This document shows positions 8,502 through 17,039 of a DNA stretch of 64,000 bases, one piece after another. The DNA lies in the NCBI RefSeq assembly GCF_030719035.1, contig NZ_CP132203.1, forward strand, positions 4,792,501 to 4,856,500, read 5' to 3'. Source of the DNA: Hahella sp. HNIBRBA332. Its GTDB lineage: Bacteria > Pseudomonadota > Gammaproteobacteria > Pseudomonadales > Oleiphilaceae. Below the pieces are notes generated by a model. It saw nothing but the letters and a program-made list of their open reading frames with translations. It was not told the origin of the DNA and did not search any database. Position 1 is the first letter of the stretch. The number at the start of each line of letters is the position of its first letter. Position numbers and translations under genes: made by a program.

Positions 8502-9161
8502 TCACAGACCCAAATCATTGAGTACGCTGGGGGAATAGTTCTGCTGCAACCCAGTGACTTCATCGTAGAACGCCGGTTGCAGGTATGGCGCTTCCAGACA
8601 AATGACTTGGTATATCCCATGCTTGAGAGTGTCTTTACGGATCAAAGCACTCTCTTCCCCTGCGGCGGTTTTAAGAAACGACATCCAGTTCGTCACCACC
8701 AACCAGACGTTTAACGCCAGAGATCGACGCAAGTGATCGGAAACCGGCCTTAAAATGCCTGACAATTCCATTCCATAAATGATATTCACCACACTGCCGA
8801 TACAGCGCTGCGTGAACTTGCGATAGTCCGCCTTCAAGCGCTCATCCGATTCAAGATAATGTTCCAGATCCCGATGAAAGAAACGGTAACTCCATAAACC
8901 ATCAAAAACGGATTCAAGGTAATCAAATTGATCCTCAACAGTTAACGGTCGCCCTTCCGGGGCCTGCAGATAGTGATCGACCAGCAATTGGTACTGTAAA
9001 AAAATCTCGTAAATGATGTCCGTTTTATTGCGAAAGTGATAATAGAGATTGCCTGGCGAGATACTTAAGTGAGAGGCGATATGATTGGTAGTGACGTTGC
9101 GTTCTCCACGCTCATTAAATAAATCCAGACTGGCTAAAATTATTTTCTCTCTAGTGTTCAT
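8502..9161 (-). CDS. TetR-family transcriptional regulator
   Basis: 219-residue repressor-like protein. The N-terminal helix-turn-helix (about residues 5-52) includes the family signature ISPGNLYYHFRNKTDII. The ligand domain is unassigned. It is divergent from an aldehyde dehydrogenase, and a perfect palindrome lies between the two genes, so it most likely controls itself and that dehydrogenase in response to an aldehyde or related lipid-type compound (inference). Confidence 0.92.
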   Translation of the reverse strand: MNTREKIILASLDLFNERGERNVTTNHIASHLSISPGNLYYHFRNKTDIIYEIFLQYQLLVDHYLQAPEGRPLTVEDQFDYLESVFDGLWSYRFFHRDLEHYLESDERLKADYRKFTQRCIGSVVNIIYGMELSGILRPVSDHLRRSLALNVWLVVTNWMSFLKTAAGEESALIRKDTLKHGIYQVICLEAPYLQPAFYDEVTGLQQNYSPSVLNDLGL

Positions 9162-9233
9162 TACGACTGCTCTGATCCAAACCGGCGGCTTTCATTATGA
9201 ATAGTTCCTTCTACACATCCAGGCCTTGACACC

Positions 9234-9249
9234 TAGAGTATATACTCTA
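9234..9249. promoter_or_regulatory. Palindromic operator in the TetR/aldehyde dehydrogenase divergon
   Basis: Perfect 16-bp palindrome TAGAGTAT-ATACTCTA. It begins three bases after a consensus TTGACA (9226-9231) on the plus strand and contains -10-like TATACT on both strands, so a bound protein would block both divergent promoters. Size and position fit a TetR dimer site. Confidence 0.75.
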
Positions 9250-9322
9250 AAAATATAACCACTGATGCAAGCATAGAAAAACAAAAATCTGCACGATGGG
9301 GCAAGACGCCCAGGAGGCGATT

Positions 9323-10768
9323 ATGGCGGCGGACGTTCTCACAATTACCACTAGCAAGAAAGAAATTCAGCACCTACATCGGGCGTTTCGTGCGCAAAAG
9401 CGTGCGTTTGACCATGACCCCAACCCAAGTTACGAGGTGCGGCGCGACACCTTGATTCGCTTGAAAAAAGCGTTGCTGAACAATCAAGAGGCGTTGCTTG
9501 ACGCCATCAATGAAGACTTTTCCTCCCGCTCTCGCGACGAAACGCTTTTAGCGGAGTTTATGCCAGCCATACAGGGCATCAACTATACGCTGAAGCACCT
9601 GAAGTCCTGGATGAAACCTTCCCGCCGGCAAGTCGGCTTACTGTTTTTCGGTTCCGAAAACTCAGTCCATTACCAAGCATTGGGAGTCGTGGGCGTCATC
9701 GTTCCCTGGAATTACCCTCTTAACTTGGCGGTAGGCCCCCTGATAACCGCCTTGGCGGCAGGCAATCGGGCAATGATAAAAATGTCCGAGTATACGCCGC
9801 GAACCTCTCAGGTCTTTCAAGACTTGATGGCGAACACCTTCAGTGAGGACTTGGTTTCCGTGATAGTCGGCGAGGCCGATGTCGCCGCCGAGTTTTCCCG
9901 CCAACCATTTGATCACCTGATATTCACTGGCTCTACTGCAGTGGGGCGCATGGTCATGCGAGCAGCGGCGGAGAATCTTACCCCTGTAACGCTTGAACTG
10001 GGCGGGAAGTCTCCCGCGGTCATCTCGAAAAATCTTCCGATTAGCGACGCTGCGGAGCGTATCGCCTTTGGAAAAGCGTTTAACGCAGGCCAGACCTGTA
10101 TCGCGCCAGATTATGTGCTGTGCCCCGAAGATAAGGTCGAGCCCTTTATAGACGCCTTCAGGGAAAAATTTCGCAAGCTGTATCCATCATTGAAGGACAA
10201 TCCAGATTACACGGCGATAATCAATGATCGCCAGCACAAACGTCTGCGTGGTTATTTAAAGGATGCAGAGGAGAAAGGCGCCACCCTGATCGAAATGAAC
10301 CCGGCCAACGAGGACTTCAGCCGCGGCGCCCGCAAGCTTCCGTTAACGCTGATTCTCAACGCAACGCCGGAGATGAAAGTGTTGCAGGAGGAAATATTCG
10401 GCCCGTTGCTGCCGATAGTTCCCTATCATTCCATCGACGACGCCATTCGTTACATTAATAACCGTCCTCGCCCCTTGGCGCTCTATTACTTTGGCTACAA
10501 GAAAAGCGAGCAAAAGCACCTTCTGGAGCGCACCCACGCAGGCGGCGTCTGCATCAACGATACGTTAGTGCACTTCGCCCAGGACGACCTGCCGTTTGGC
10601 GGCATCGGGGAGTCTGGTATGGGGCATTATCACGGCAAAGAAGGCTTTCTCAATTTCTCCAACGCCAAAGCCGTGCATACGAAGCAGCGCTTCCACAGCG
10701 GAAAAATTATCTTTCCCCCTCACGGCACGTTGCTGCATCAATTGGTATACAAGCTGTTCCTGCGCTAG
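9323..10768 (+). CDS. Aldehyde dehydrogenase, coniferyl-aldehyde dehydrogenase-like
   Basis: NAD(P)-dependent oxidation of an aldehyde to the acid. Rossmann and catalytic motifs: VPWNYPLNL, FTGSTAVG, the catalytic Glu in LELGGKSP and the catalytic Cys in GQTCIAP. The 481-residue length and C-terminus resemble class-3-type/CalB aldehyde dehydrogenases; the substrate (aromatic or fatty aldehyde) cannot be read from the sequence. ATG 9323 is chosen over 9296 because AGGAGG (9312-9317) stands five bases ahead of it. Regulated by the divergent TetR protein, judging from the operator. Confidence 0.92.
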   Translation: MAADVLTITTSKKEIQHLHRAFRAQKRAFDHDPNPSYEVRRDTLIRLKKALLNNQEALLDAINEDFSSRSRDETLLAEFMPAIQGINYTLKHLKSWMKPSRRQVGLLFFGSENSVHYQALGVVGVIVPWNYPLNLAVGPLITALAAGNRAMIKMSEYTPRTSQVFQDLMANTFSEDLVSVIVGEADVAAEFSRQPFDHLIFTGSTAVGRMVMRAAAENLTPVTLELGGKSPAVISKNLPISDAAERIAFGKAFNAGQTCIAPDYVLCPEDKVEPFIDAFREKFRKLYPSLKDNPDYTAIINDRQHKRLRGYLKDAEEKGATLIEMNPANEDFSRGARKLPLTLILNATPEMKVLQEEIFGPLLPIVPYHSIDDAIRYINNRPRPLALYYFGYKKSEQKHLLERTHAGGVCINDTLVHFAQDDLPFGGIGESGMGHYHGKEGFLNFSNAKAVHTKQRFHSGKIIFPPHGTLLHQLVYKLFLR

Positions 10769-10958
10769 CGGGAACGGCTGTCCCACCTTATATAACGCCT
10801 ATAGGGCGACCAAACGCCCGCCGATAGACGACTCTAGCGACTCAACTTGCGCCGCGCCTTCATGGCGCGTAGCCTATACGCGAATTGCGCGCCGTGCAGG
10901 CTATGCGCCCACTTAACCCCCATAGCAACCCTTTAGCTGACGCCGGAATCTTCCGTCT
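10769..10958. other. Intergenic region with small hairpins
   Basis: Holds GGGCG/CGCCC near 10804-10818 and CGCGCC/GGCGCG at 10853-10869 (five-base loop). Neither is followed by a T-run, so they are not convincing intrinsic terminators. No promoter is clear for coaD. Confidence 0.3.
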
Positions 10959-11444
10959 ATGAATACCGTTATCTACCCAGGCACCTTTGACCCTATCACC
11001 AATGGTCATAAAGACTTGATCGCCCGCGCTTCGCGCATCTTCGATAAAGTAGTTGTGGCCGTCGCAGCCAGCCCGAAAAAGAATCCTCTGTTTTCACTGG
11101 AAGAGCGGGTGGATCTGGTGCGTCAGGTCGTCAAGCCGTTCTCCAATGTGGACGTAAAAGGCTTCAGCAACCTGTTAGCGGATTTTGTGCAACAAAACCA
11201 AGCCAATATCATTCTCCGCGGTCTACGCGCGGTGTCCGATTTTGAGTATGAGTTCCAGCTCGCCGACATGAACCGCAAGTTGGCCCCGAGTGTGGAAAGT
11301 CTCTTTCTTACCCCAGCCAACCACCTGTCCTACATCTCCTCTACGCTTATCAGAGAAATCGCTGCGCTGGGCGGCGATGTGACGGAGTTTGTAGATCCAA
11401 TCGTCTCTAAAGCCTTGCAACAACAATTCGCATTGCGCAAGTGA
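10959..11444 (+). CDS. coaD: Phosphopantetheine adenylyltransferase
   Basis: Fourth step of coenzyme A synthesis: adenylation of 4'-phosphopantetheine to dephospho-CoA. Nucleotidyltransferase motifs: the N-terminal GTFDPITNGH (with the HIGH-type His) and ISSTLIREIA near residue 128. 161 residues, standard. coaD followed by a YfhL-type ferredoxin gene is a common arrangement in gammaproteobacteria. Confidence 0.97.
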   Translation: MNTVIYPGTFDPITNGHKDLIARASRIFDKVVVAVAASPKKNPLFSLEERVDLVRQVVKPFSNVDVKGFSNLLADFVQQNQANIILRGLRAVSDFEYEFQLADMNRKLAPSVESLFLTPANHLSYISSTLIREIAALGGDVTEFVDPIVSKALQQQFALRK

Positions 11445-11556
11445 TTCCAGGGTTGTGTTTTTGATACAATCAGCATGTTTCTAGAGCACTGTATAGTCGG
11501 ATAGGGCGAGAAAAGAGTGGCGTCGGCCACCCTGTCCGACAAGCATGAGGTACCCT

Positions 11557-11814
11557 ATGGCGCTAATGATTACGGACGACTGCATCAACTGTGATGTATG
11601 CGAGCCGGAATGCCCGAATGAAGCGATTTCTCCGGGCGAAGAAATATATATTATCGACCCCAATAAATGCACTGAGTGCGTCGGCCACTATGACGAACCA
11701 CAGTGCCAGCAGGTATGCCCTGTCGACTGTATTCCTCTGGACCCCAACAAAGTGGAAACCGAAGAGGAACTGATGACGAAATATTACAAACTGACAGGCA
11801 ACACGCCCGCCTGA
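11557..11814 (+). CDS. 2[4Fe-4S] ferredoxin, YfhL / Allochromatium type
   Basis: 85-residue low-potential electron carrier. First cluster motif CINCDVCEPECP; second motif CTECVGHYDEPQCQQVCP, which has the extra residues between the second and third Cys typical of the Allochromatium-type ferredoxins, and an extended C-terminus. Start at ATG 11557 with GAGG six bases ahead; an ATG at 11545 is in frame but lacks a ribosome site. The redox partner is unknown. Confidence 0.93.
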   Translation: MALMITDDCINCDVCEPECPNEAISPGEEIYIIDPNKCTECVGHYDEPQCQQVCPVDCIPLDPNKVETEEELMTKYYKLTGNTPA

Positions 11815-11824
11815 TACGCTTGCC

Positions 11825-11850
11825 GGGACGGATAAATAACTGTCCGTCCC
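11825..11850 (+). terminator. Terminator-like hairpin after ferredoxin gene
   Basis: Arms GGGACGGA (11825-11832) and TCCGTCCC (11843-11850), ten-base loop, ten bases after the stop. The following bases (cacctttat) are only weakly T-rich. Confidence 0.5.
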
Positions 11851-11989
11851 CACCTTTATCTATTTACGTCCTTTCTATATAAGTTCGGCAATATATTCTC
11901 ACTCTCTTTTACTTGTTTTTACCTGATATAAAGGACTTATCTTTATTAGTTCAGGACATTTTTAAGCAATGTGAGCTAAACTTATAAGC

Positions 11990-12005
11990 TGGAAATGTAT
12001 TTCCA
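11990..12005. promoter_or_regulatory. Inverted repeat upstream of the 12052 gene
   Basis: TGGAAAT-GT-ATTTCCA, perfect seven-base arms, about 47 bp before the next start codon. A hairpin ACGGC-GAA-GCCGT (12007-12019) follows at once. Could be an operator or part of a structured leader; no known regulator is recognised. Confidence 0.4.
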
Positions 12006-12051
12006 AACGGCGAAGCCGTCTCATCATTGTATTTTTTGCTGGAGATAGATC

Positions 12052-12606
12052 ATGGCTACCCGTGAGCGAGAAAAAGAAGCGGAAGAGGAACAAATGACCG
12101 AAGCTCAACGGCTGACGCTGCTTGAAAAAAGCATGTCGCTGAACCGCTTTTTCTTGCTATTGCTCGCCATGCTGATCGTCGTGACCTTATCCGTCACCAT
12201 TACCGTGTCCATCATCAGCGCTATGGACAGTGGAGGCGATTCCGCGAAAACGGCGGAGATCGTTGACCTTCAGAAGAAGGTGCAGGAGTTGCGACAGGAA
12301 CTCCAGGCCACCCGCGAACAAGTCGCAGTCCTGAACGGGGAGATTCCCAACATTAAAACCTCCATTGCAAACGGCAGCGCCCCCGCCTTTCAGCGCCTCT
12401 TGCTGAAGCAGGAAGCGAGCTACCAGGAGTTTATTCGCGGCGTCAAAGAAGGCATGTACGACTTGGCGCGCATGGTGCCGGGGTCCCGCACTTGGTTGGA
12501 GCTTTATAACGAGAAGATGGACCGCGCGCTCCAATTCAGTCAGGAGCGCCAGCGGGAACTACAGCGTTTGAACACAGGCGGCGTATTGATTGAACCAGGC
12601 GGCTGA
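12052..12606 (+). CDS. Hypothetical single-pass membrane protein with coiled coil
   Basis: I do not recognise this 184-residue protein. It has a charged cytoplasmic N-terminus rich in Glu/Lys/Arg (residues 1-32), one membrane helix at about 33-58 (FFLLLLAMLIVVTL region), a heptad-like coiled coil around 65-105 and a mixed C-terminal region. It is likely anchored in the inner membrane with the rest in the periplasm. The ribosome site GGAGAT is about seven bases before the ATG. It is convergent with the permease gene, leaving six bases between the stops. Confidence 0.8.
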   Translation: MATREREKEAEEEQMTEAQRLTLLEKSMSLNRFFLLLLAMLIVVTLSVTITVSIISAMDSGGDSAKTAEIVDLQKKVQELRQELQATREQVAVLNGEIPNIKTSIANGSAPAFQRLLLKQEASYQEFIRGVKEGMYDLARMVPGSRTWLELYNEKMDRALQFSQERQRELQRLNTGGVLIEPGG

Positions 12607-12612
12607 AACCAT

Positions 12613-13647
12613 TCAGTCCCCCTCGATTTCAGATCCCATCAAAATAGACATCCAGCGAGTTTCTTCGCTGGAGTCCAACGCGATCTTCAACATCATAGTC
12701 AGCGGCACGGACAACAACATCCCCACTGGACCCAGCACCCACCCCCAGAATACCAATGAAAGAAACACCACCAGAGTAGACAGCCCAAGCCCACGCCCCA
12801 TGAACTTGGGCTCGATAATATTTCCCATCACTACATTGATCACCACATAACCCGCGCCAGCAATGGCCGCATGACCCGGTCCCAGTTGGATCAGAGCCAG
12901 CAATACAGCAGGAATCGCCGCGATAATGGAGCCAATATTAGGGATAAAATTGAACAGTAACGCCAACAACGCCCATAGCAGCGCATAATCCACGCCCAGC
13001 CCCAGCAACATGATCCAAACCGTCAATCCCGTCACCAGACTGATGATGGTCTTTATCGACATGTGACGTTTTACGTTGTCGAGAAACAAATCCAGACGCT
13101 CGAAAGCCATACGCCCCTCAAAGGCGCGATGCAGCTTATTGGGCAGCACCGTAGCCTCAAACACCATAAAAATCACGGTCAGAACAATGAGAAAGGCGTT
13201 AGACAGCACGCCTCCCAGGCCGCCCAACATGTTCGCAGCCGTTTTGAGCAATGAACCAGGGTTGAAGTAATTCTTCACGACTTCCTGGGAGATATGAATC
13301 CCCATTGAGTTCAGCCAGTTGATGAACTCTCCGCTCACTCCTTGCAAGCGCTCCTGATAAAAATCCAGATTTTCCTTAAAGTCCGCCAATGACGAAGCGA
13401 TGACGCTCACCACCAGCAACTGCGCACAAGTGATTCCGACCAGCACCAATATCAACGAAAGCCAGGCCGGCACGCCCTTGGATTGAAGAAAGACAAACGG
13501 AGGCGTGCACAAAATAGCGAAAAAGGCGGAAAGCAGAAAAACCGAGACGATGGACTCCGCCTGCTTAACCCCTGCAACGACAATGATGAACGCCGCCAGG
13601 GTAATCAAAAATCGCGCGCCTGCAGTGAATCCTGCCTGCTGAGACAT
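12613..13647 (-). CDS. AI-2E family transporter (YhhQ/PerM/TqsA-like permease)
   Basis: 344-residue inner membrane protein with about eight hydrophobic segments. Family features: paired N-terminal helices, a roughly 100-residue loop (FKENLDFYQERL region), and the conserved C-terminal stretch FNFIPNIGSIIAAIP. Members export varied substrates, including autoinducer-2 in TqsA and Na+ in some; none can be assigned here. It lies 33 bp after ppk1 on the same strand and may be in the hemB-ppk1 transcript. Confidence 0.9.
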   Translation of the reverse strand: MSQQAGFTAGARFLITLAAFIIVVAGVKQAESIVSVFLLSAFFAILCTPPFVFLQSKGVPAWLSLILVLVGITCAQLLVVSVIASSLADFKENLDFYQERLQGVSGEFINWLNSMGIHISQEVVKNYFNPGSLLKTAANMLGGLGGVLSNAFLIVLTVIFMVFEATVLPNKLHRAFEGRMAFERLDLFLDNVKRHMSIKTIISLVTGLTVWIMLLGLGVDYALLWALLALLFNFIPNIGSIIAAIPAVLLALIQLGPGHAAIAGAGYVVINVVMGNIIEPKFMGRGLGLSTLVVFLSLVFWGWVLGPVGMLLSVPLTMMLKIALDSSEETRWMSILMGSEIEGD

Positions 13648-13680
13648 AAGAATGCTCCTGGAAGTTAAGGAGAGGGCTTC

Positions 13681-15819
13681 CTAGACGGAAGCCAAGTGAG
13701 TAAGCAAAAAGTTTTGGGCGTTGAAGCGCTCTTCGCCCTCCTCTATCGCCTTGCGCTCATAGGAGCCATCCGGCTGTAAAAGCCAGGCGTTAGAGTTATC
13801 CCGCAGATAGGCGTCCAGCTCGCTTTTGATACGCTCCGCCAGCTCTTTTCGCTCGATAGGAAAACAGGTCTCCACCCGATTCAGTAGATTACGCACCATC
13901 CAATCCGCACTGGAAGCATAGACTTCATATTTCCCGTTATTATGGAAATAAAATGCGCGCGTATGCTCCAGAAAACGTCCGACAACCGAACGCACCTGTA
14001 TATTTTCGGACACGCCGGGAACCCCTGGGCGCAAGCAGCAAATGCCGCGGATAAGCAGGTCAATGCGCACCCCGGCCTGGGACGCTTCATACAAGGCGGT
14101 GATGACTTTAGGCTCGGTCAGCGCATTGAACTTGGCAAGAATATACGCCTCCTTCCCCGCTTTTGCGTTTTCCGCTTCGCGGCTGATCAGCCCCAGTAAC
14201 TTGTCATGCAACGTGAACGGCGCATGAAACAGCTTTCTGATTTTGAGCGCTTTACCCATTCCGGTCAGCTGCAGGAATATCCTGTGCACATCCTCACACA
14301 GGGCGTTCTCCGCCGTCAGCAGACTGTAGTCCGTATAGAGCCTGGCGTTGCTGGCGTGGTAGTTGCCGGTGCCCAAGTGTACATAGCGCCGAAGCTGGCC
14401 TTCCTCACGCCGGACGATCAGAATCATTTTGGCGTGAGTTTTAAACCCCACCACGCCGTAGACGACGATAACGCCAGCCTCCTGCAATCGACTCGCCAGC
14501 TCCAGGTTTTCCGCCTCGTCAAAGCGGGCGCGCAACTCGATAACCGCCGTCACTTCCTTACCGCGACGAGCGGCGTCCACCAACGCAGCGACAATTTCAG
14601 ACTGGCTGCCAGAGCGATACAGCGTCTGGCGAATGGCCAGCACATTGGGGTCCTTCGCGGCCTGACGCAGGAGATCTATCACCGGCGTAAAGCTCTGAAA
14701 TGGATGCAGCAGCAGAATATCCTGCTTGGCGACGACCTCAAACAGATTTTCTTTATGCCTCATTTCTTTAGGCAACCCCGGGGTGAATCCAGGGTATTGC
14801 AAATCAGGCCGGTTAACAAAGTCGTTTACGGCAAGCAAACGCGTCAGGTTTACAGGACCTGCGACGCGATAACACTCCGTCTCCGTCAGACCAAACTCCT
14901 GCAACAGAAACTGCACCAGTTCTTCAGGGCAATTATCCGCCACCTCCAACCGCACCGCATCGCCGAAACGACGGCTGAGAAGCTCCCCGCGCAATGCCTG
15001 CGCCAAGTCTTCCATATCGTCTTCTTCCAGCACCAAATCCGCGTTACGAGTAATACGGAACTGGTACATGCCCTTCACCGTCATCCCGGGGAACAGGTCG
15101 TCGGCATGAGCGTGTATGACGGAAGACAGGAAAATGAGATTATCGCCGCCTTCGCAGACTTCGTCTGGCAGGCGCACCAACCTTGGCAACGAACGCGGAG
15201 CCGGGACAATCGCCATACCCGTCTCACGACCGAAAGCATCTTTACCATCCAGCTCAACGATAAAGTTCAGGCTCTTATTGACCAGACGGGGAAAGGGATG
15301 ACTGGGGTCTAATCCGATAGGGTTGATGACCGGCAGCAGTTCGCGCTCGAAATACTGGGCCACCCAATCCCGCTGGGTCGGCGTCCAGTCCGCACGGCGC
15401 AGAAAGAAGATGTTTTCCTGCTCCAAAGCGGGAATCATCACATCGTTCAGCTCACTGTATTGCTGTTCTACCAGTTTGTGCGCCTGTTCAGCGATGTGCT
15501 GTAAAGTCTGCGCCGGCGACATACCGTCGGCGCCGACTGTCTCCCGTCCATACTTGATCTGTTGCTTAAGGCCCGCCACCCGAATTTCGAAAAACTCGTC
15601 CATGTTGCTGCTGAATATGCATGAAAACATCAGCCTCATCAGCAGCGGGTGGGATGTATCCAAGACTTGATTCAACACTCGGGCGTTAAACTGCAGATGG
15701 CTCAGCTCACGGTTGAAGAAATACTCGGAACTGTTCAGGTCTATGACAGGGACCTGTGAGGAGTCCACCTCCTCTTCTAACACATCGTTAACGGCAACCG
15801 TTGTCGAATCGCTACTCAT
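13681..15819 (-). CDS. ppk: Polyphosphate kinase 1
   Basis: Reversibly polymerises the gamma phosphate of ATP into polyphosphate. Length 712 residues, as expected. N-terminal domain with SHLQFNARVL, the head domain, then the phospholipase D-like catalytic domains with the autophosphorylated His in FKTHAKMILI and the second His in GRFLEHTRAF. Starts 28 bp downstream of hemB on the same strand. ppk beside hemB is seen in pseudomonads too. No ppx is present nearby. Confidence 0.97.
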   Translation of the reverse strand: MSSDSTTVAVNDVLEEEVDSSQVPVIDLNSSEYFFNRELSHLQFNARVLNQVLDTSHPLLMRLMFSCIFSSNMDEFFEIRVAGLKQQIKYGRETVGADGMSPAQTLQHIAEQAHKLVEQQYSELNDVMIPALEQENIFFLRRADWTPTQRDWVAQYFERELLPVINPIGLDPSHPFPRLVNKSLNFIVELDGKDAFGRETGMAIVPAPRSLPRLVRLPDEVCEGGDNLIFLSSVIHAHADDLFPGMTVKGMYQFRITRNADLVLEEDDMEDLAQALRGELLSRRFGDAVRLEVADNCPEELVQFLLQEFGLTETECYRVAGPVNLTRLLAVNDFVNRPDLQYPGFTPGLPKEMRHKENLFEVVAKQDILLLHPFQSFTPVIDLLRQAAKDPNVLAIRQTLYRSGSQSEIVAALVDAARRGKEVTAVIELRARFDEAENLELASRLQEAGVIVVYGVVGFKTHAKMILIVRREEGQLRRYVHLGTGNYHASNARLYTDYSLLTAENALCEDVHRIFLQLTGMGKALKIRKLFHAPFTLHDKLLGLISREAENAKAGKEAYILAKFNALTEPKVITALYEASQAGVRIDLLIRGICCLRPGVPGVSENIQVRSVVGRFLEHTRAFYFHNNGKYEVYASSADWMVRNLLNRVETCFPIERKELAERIKSELDAYLRDNSNAWLLQPDGSYERKAIEEGEERFNAQNFLLTHLASV

Positions 15820-15847
15820 GAAACTGTAATCCTTAAGCGTTTGTTGG

Positions 15848-16855
15848 TTATGTCTGTTTTAAATGTTGCGCCGCCTTCTTGGCGAAGTAGGTCAAAATCC
15901 CATCAGAGCCAGCGCGTTTGATGCACGTCAGCGACTCCATCATCACCGCCGTTTCGTTCAACCAGCCCTGCTGGGCCGCCGCCATATGCATGGCGTATTC
16001 GCCGCTGACCTGATATACAAATGTCGGCACCTGAAATTCGGATTTGGCGCGACGCACTATATCGAGGTAAGGCATACCTGGCTTGACCATGATCATGTCA
16101 GCGCCTTCGGCCAAATCCAGCGCGATTTCCTGCATGGCCTCATCGCTGTTAGCGGGGTCCATCTGATAGCTGTATTTATCGCTTTTCCCCAGATTGGCCG
16201 CTGAGCCGACCGCGTCGCGGAATGGCCCATAATAAGCGGACGCATACTTCGCCGAATAAGCGAGTATCCTTGTATTAATATAGCTTTGTTTTTCCAAAGC
16301 GCCGCGCAACTCACCAATGCGGCCATCCATCATATCCGAGGGAGCTACGACGTCCGCGCCAGCTTCAGCATGGGTAAGACCTTGTTTGACAAGCACTTCT
16401 ACAGTTTCATCGTTGAGCACGTAACCTTTATCGTTAATCAGACCATCCTGCCCATGCGTAGTGTAAGGGTCCAAGGCCACGTCGGTGATTACGCCCAATT
16501 CGGGAAAACGGCTTTTAAGCGCCCGAACTGCGGTCGGGACCAGTCCCTCGGGATTATAGGCTTCCGCCGCGTTCTCGCTTTTGCCCTCGGCGGGAATTAC
16601 AGGAAACAAAGCGATAGCGGGGATCCCCAACCCCACCAGTTCCTCCGCTTCGCGCAACAAATCCTCGACGTTGACCCGCTCAATCCCAGGCATAGAATCG
16701 ATTTTCTGCGCTTTCTCCTGGCCGGGAAGAACAAACATCGGATATATCAGATCATCGACGGTCAGCGTGGTTTCGCGCATCAGTCGACGGGAAAAGTTAT
16801 CGTAACGCATGCGTCTCATGCGCACAGCCGGATATTGACGGGGGGTAAATGCCAC
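15848..16855 (-). CDS. hemB: Delta-aminolevulinic acid dehydratase (porphobilinogen synthase)
   Basis: Condenses two 5-aminolevulinate molecules to porphobilinogen in heme and cobalamin synthesis. 335 residues. Visible: LIYPMFVLPG, the metal-binding region DVALDPYTTHGQDG and the two Schiff-base lysines in YSAKYASAYYG and MVKPGMPYLD. The metal region has Asp/Thr instead of the Cys triad of zinc enzymes, so this is the magnesium-dependent type, as in Pseudomonas. Upstream of ppk on the same strand, divergent from the flavoprotein gene. Confidence 0.97.
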   Translation of the reverse strand: MAFTPRQYPAVRMRRMRYDNFSRRLMRETTLTVDDLIYPMFVLPGQEKAQKIDSMPGIERVNVEDLLREAEELVGLGIPAIALFPVIPAEGKSENAAEAYNPEGLVPTAVRALKSRFPELGVITDVALDPYTTHGQDGLINDKGYVLNDETVEVLVKQGLTHAEAGADVVAPSDMMDGRIGELRGALEKQSYINTRILAYSAKYASAYYGPFRDAVGSAANLGKSDKYSYQMDPANSDEAMQEIALDLAEGADMIMVKPGMPYLDIVRRAKSEFQVPTFVYQVSGEYAMHMAAAQQGWLNETAVMMESLTCIKRAGSDGILTYFAKKAAQHLKQT

Positions 16856-17039
16856 GTAATCGCCCTCTATGCTGTCAGAAAATTTATCGCATCATGATAA
16901 GCCTTTGTTTTCATGAGCGCCACGCCATTTCCTCGCCCCAGGGAACGGATTTCAGGCAAGATAAAATGAACTATTCTCCTCAGTATGGGGTCTATTTCAT
17001 CACTGACTTTTTAACGCCCTTGGGTTTCGGAAATAAGAC

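Noticed and set aside
14206..15312. 368-codon plus-strand ORF
   Set aside because: It lies wholly antisense within ppk1, whose sequence is strongly conserved; it is a shadow frame of GC-rich DNA.
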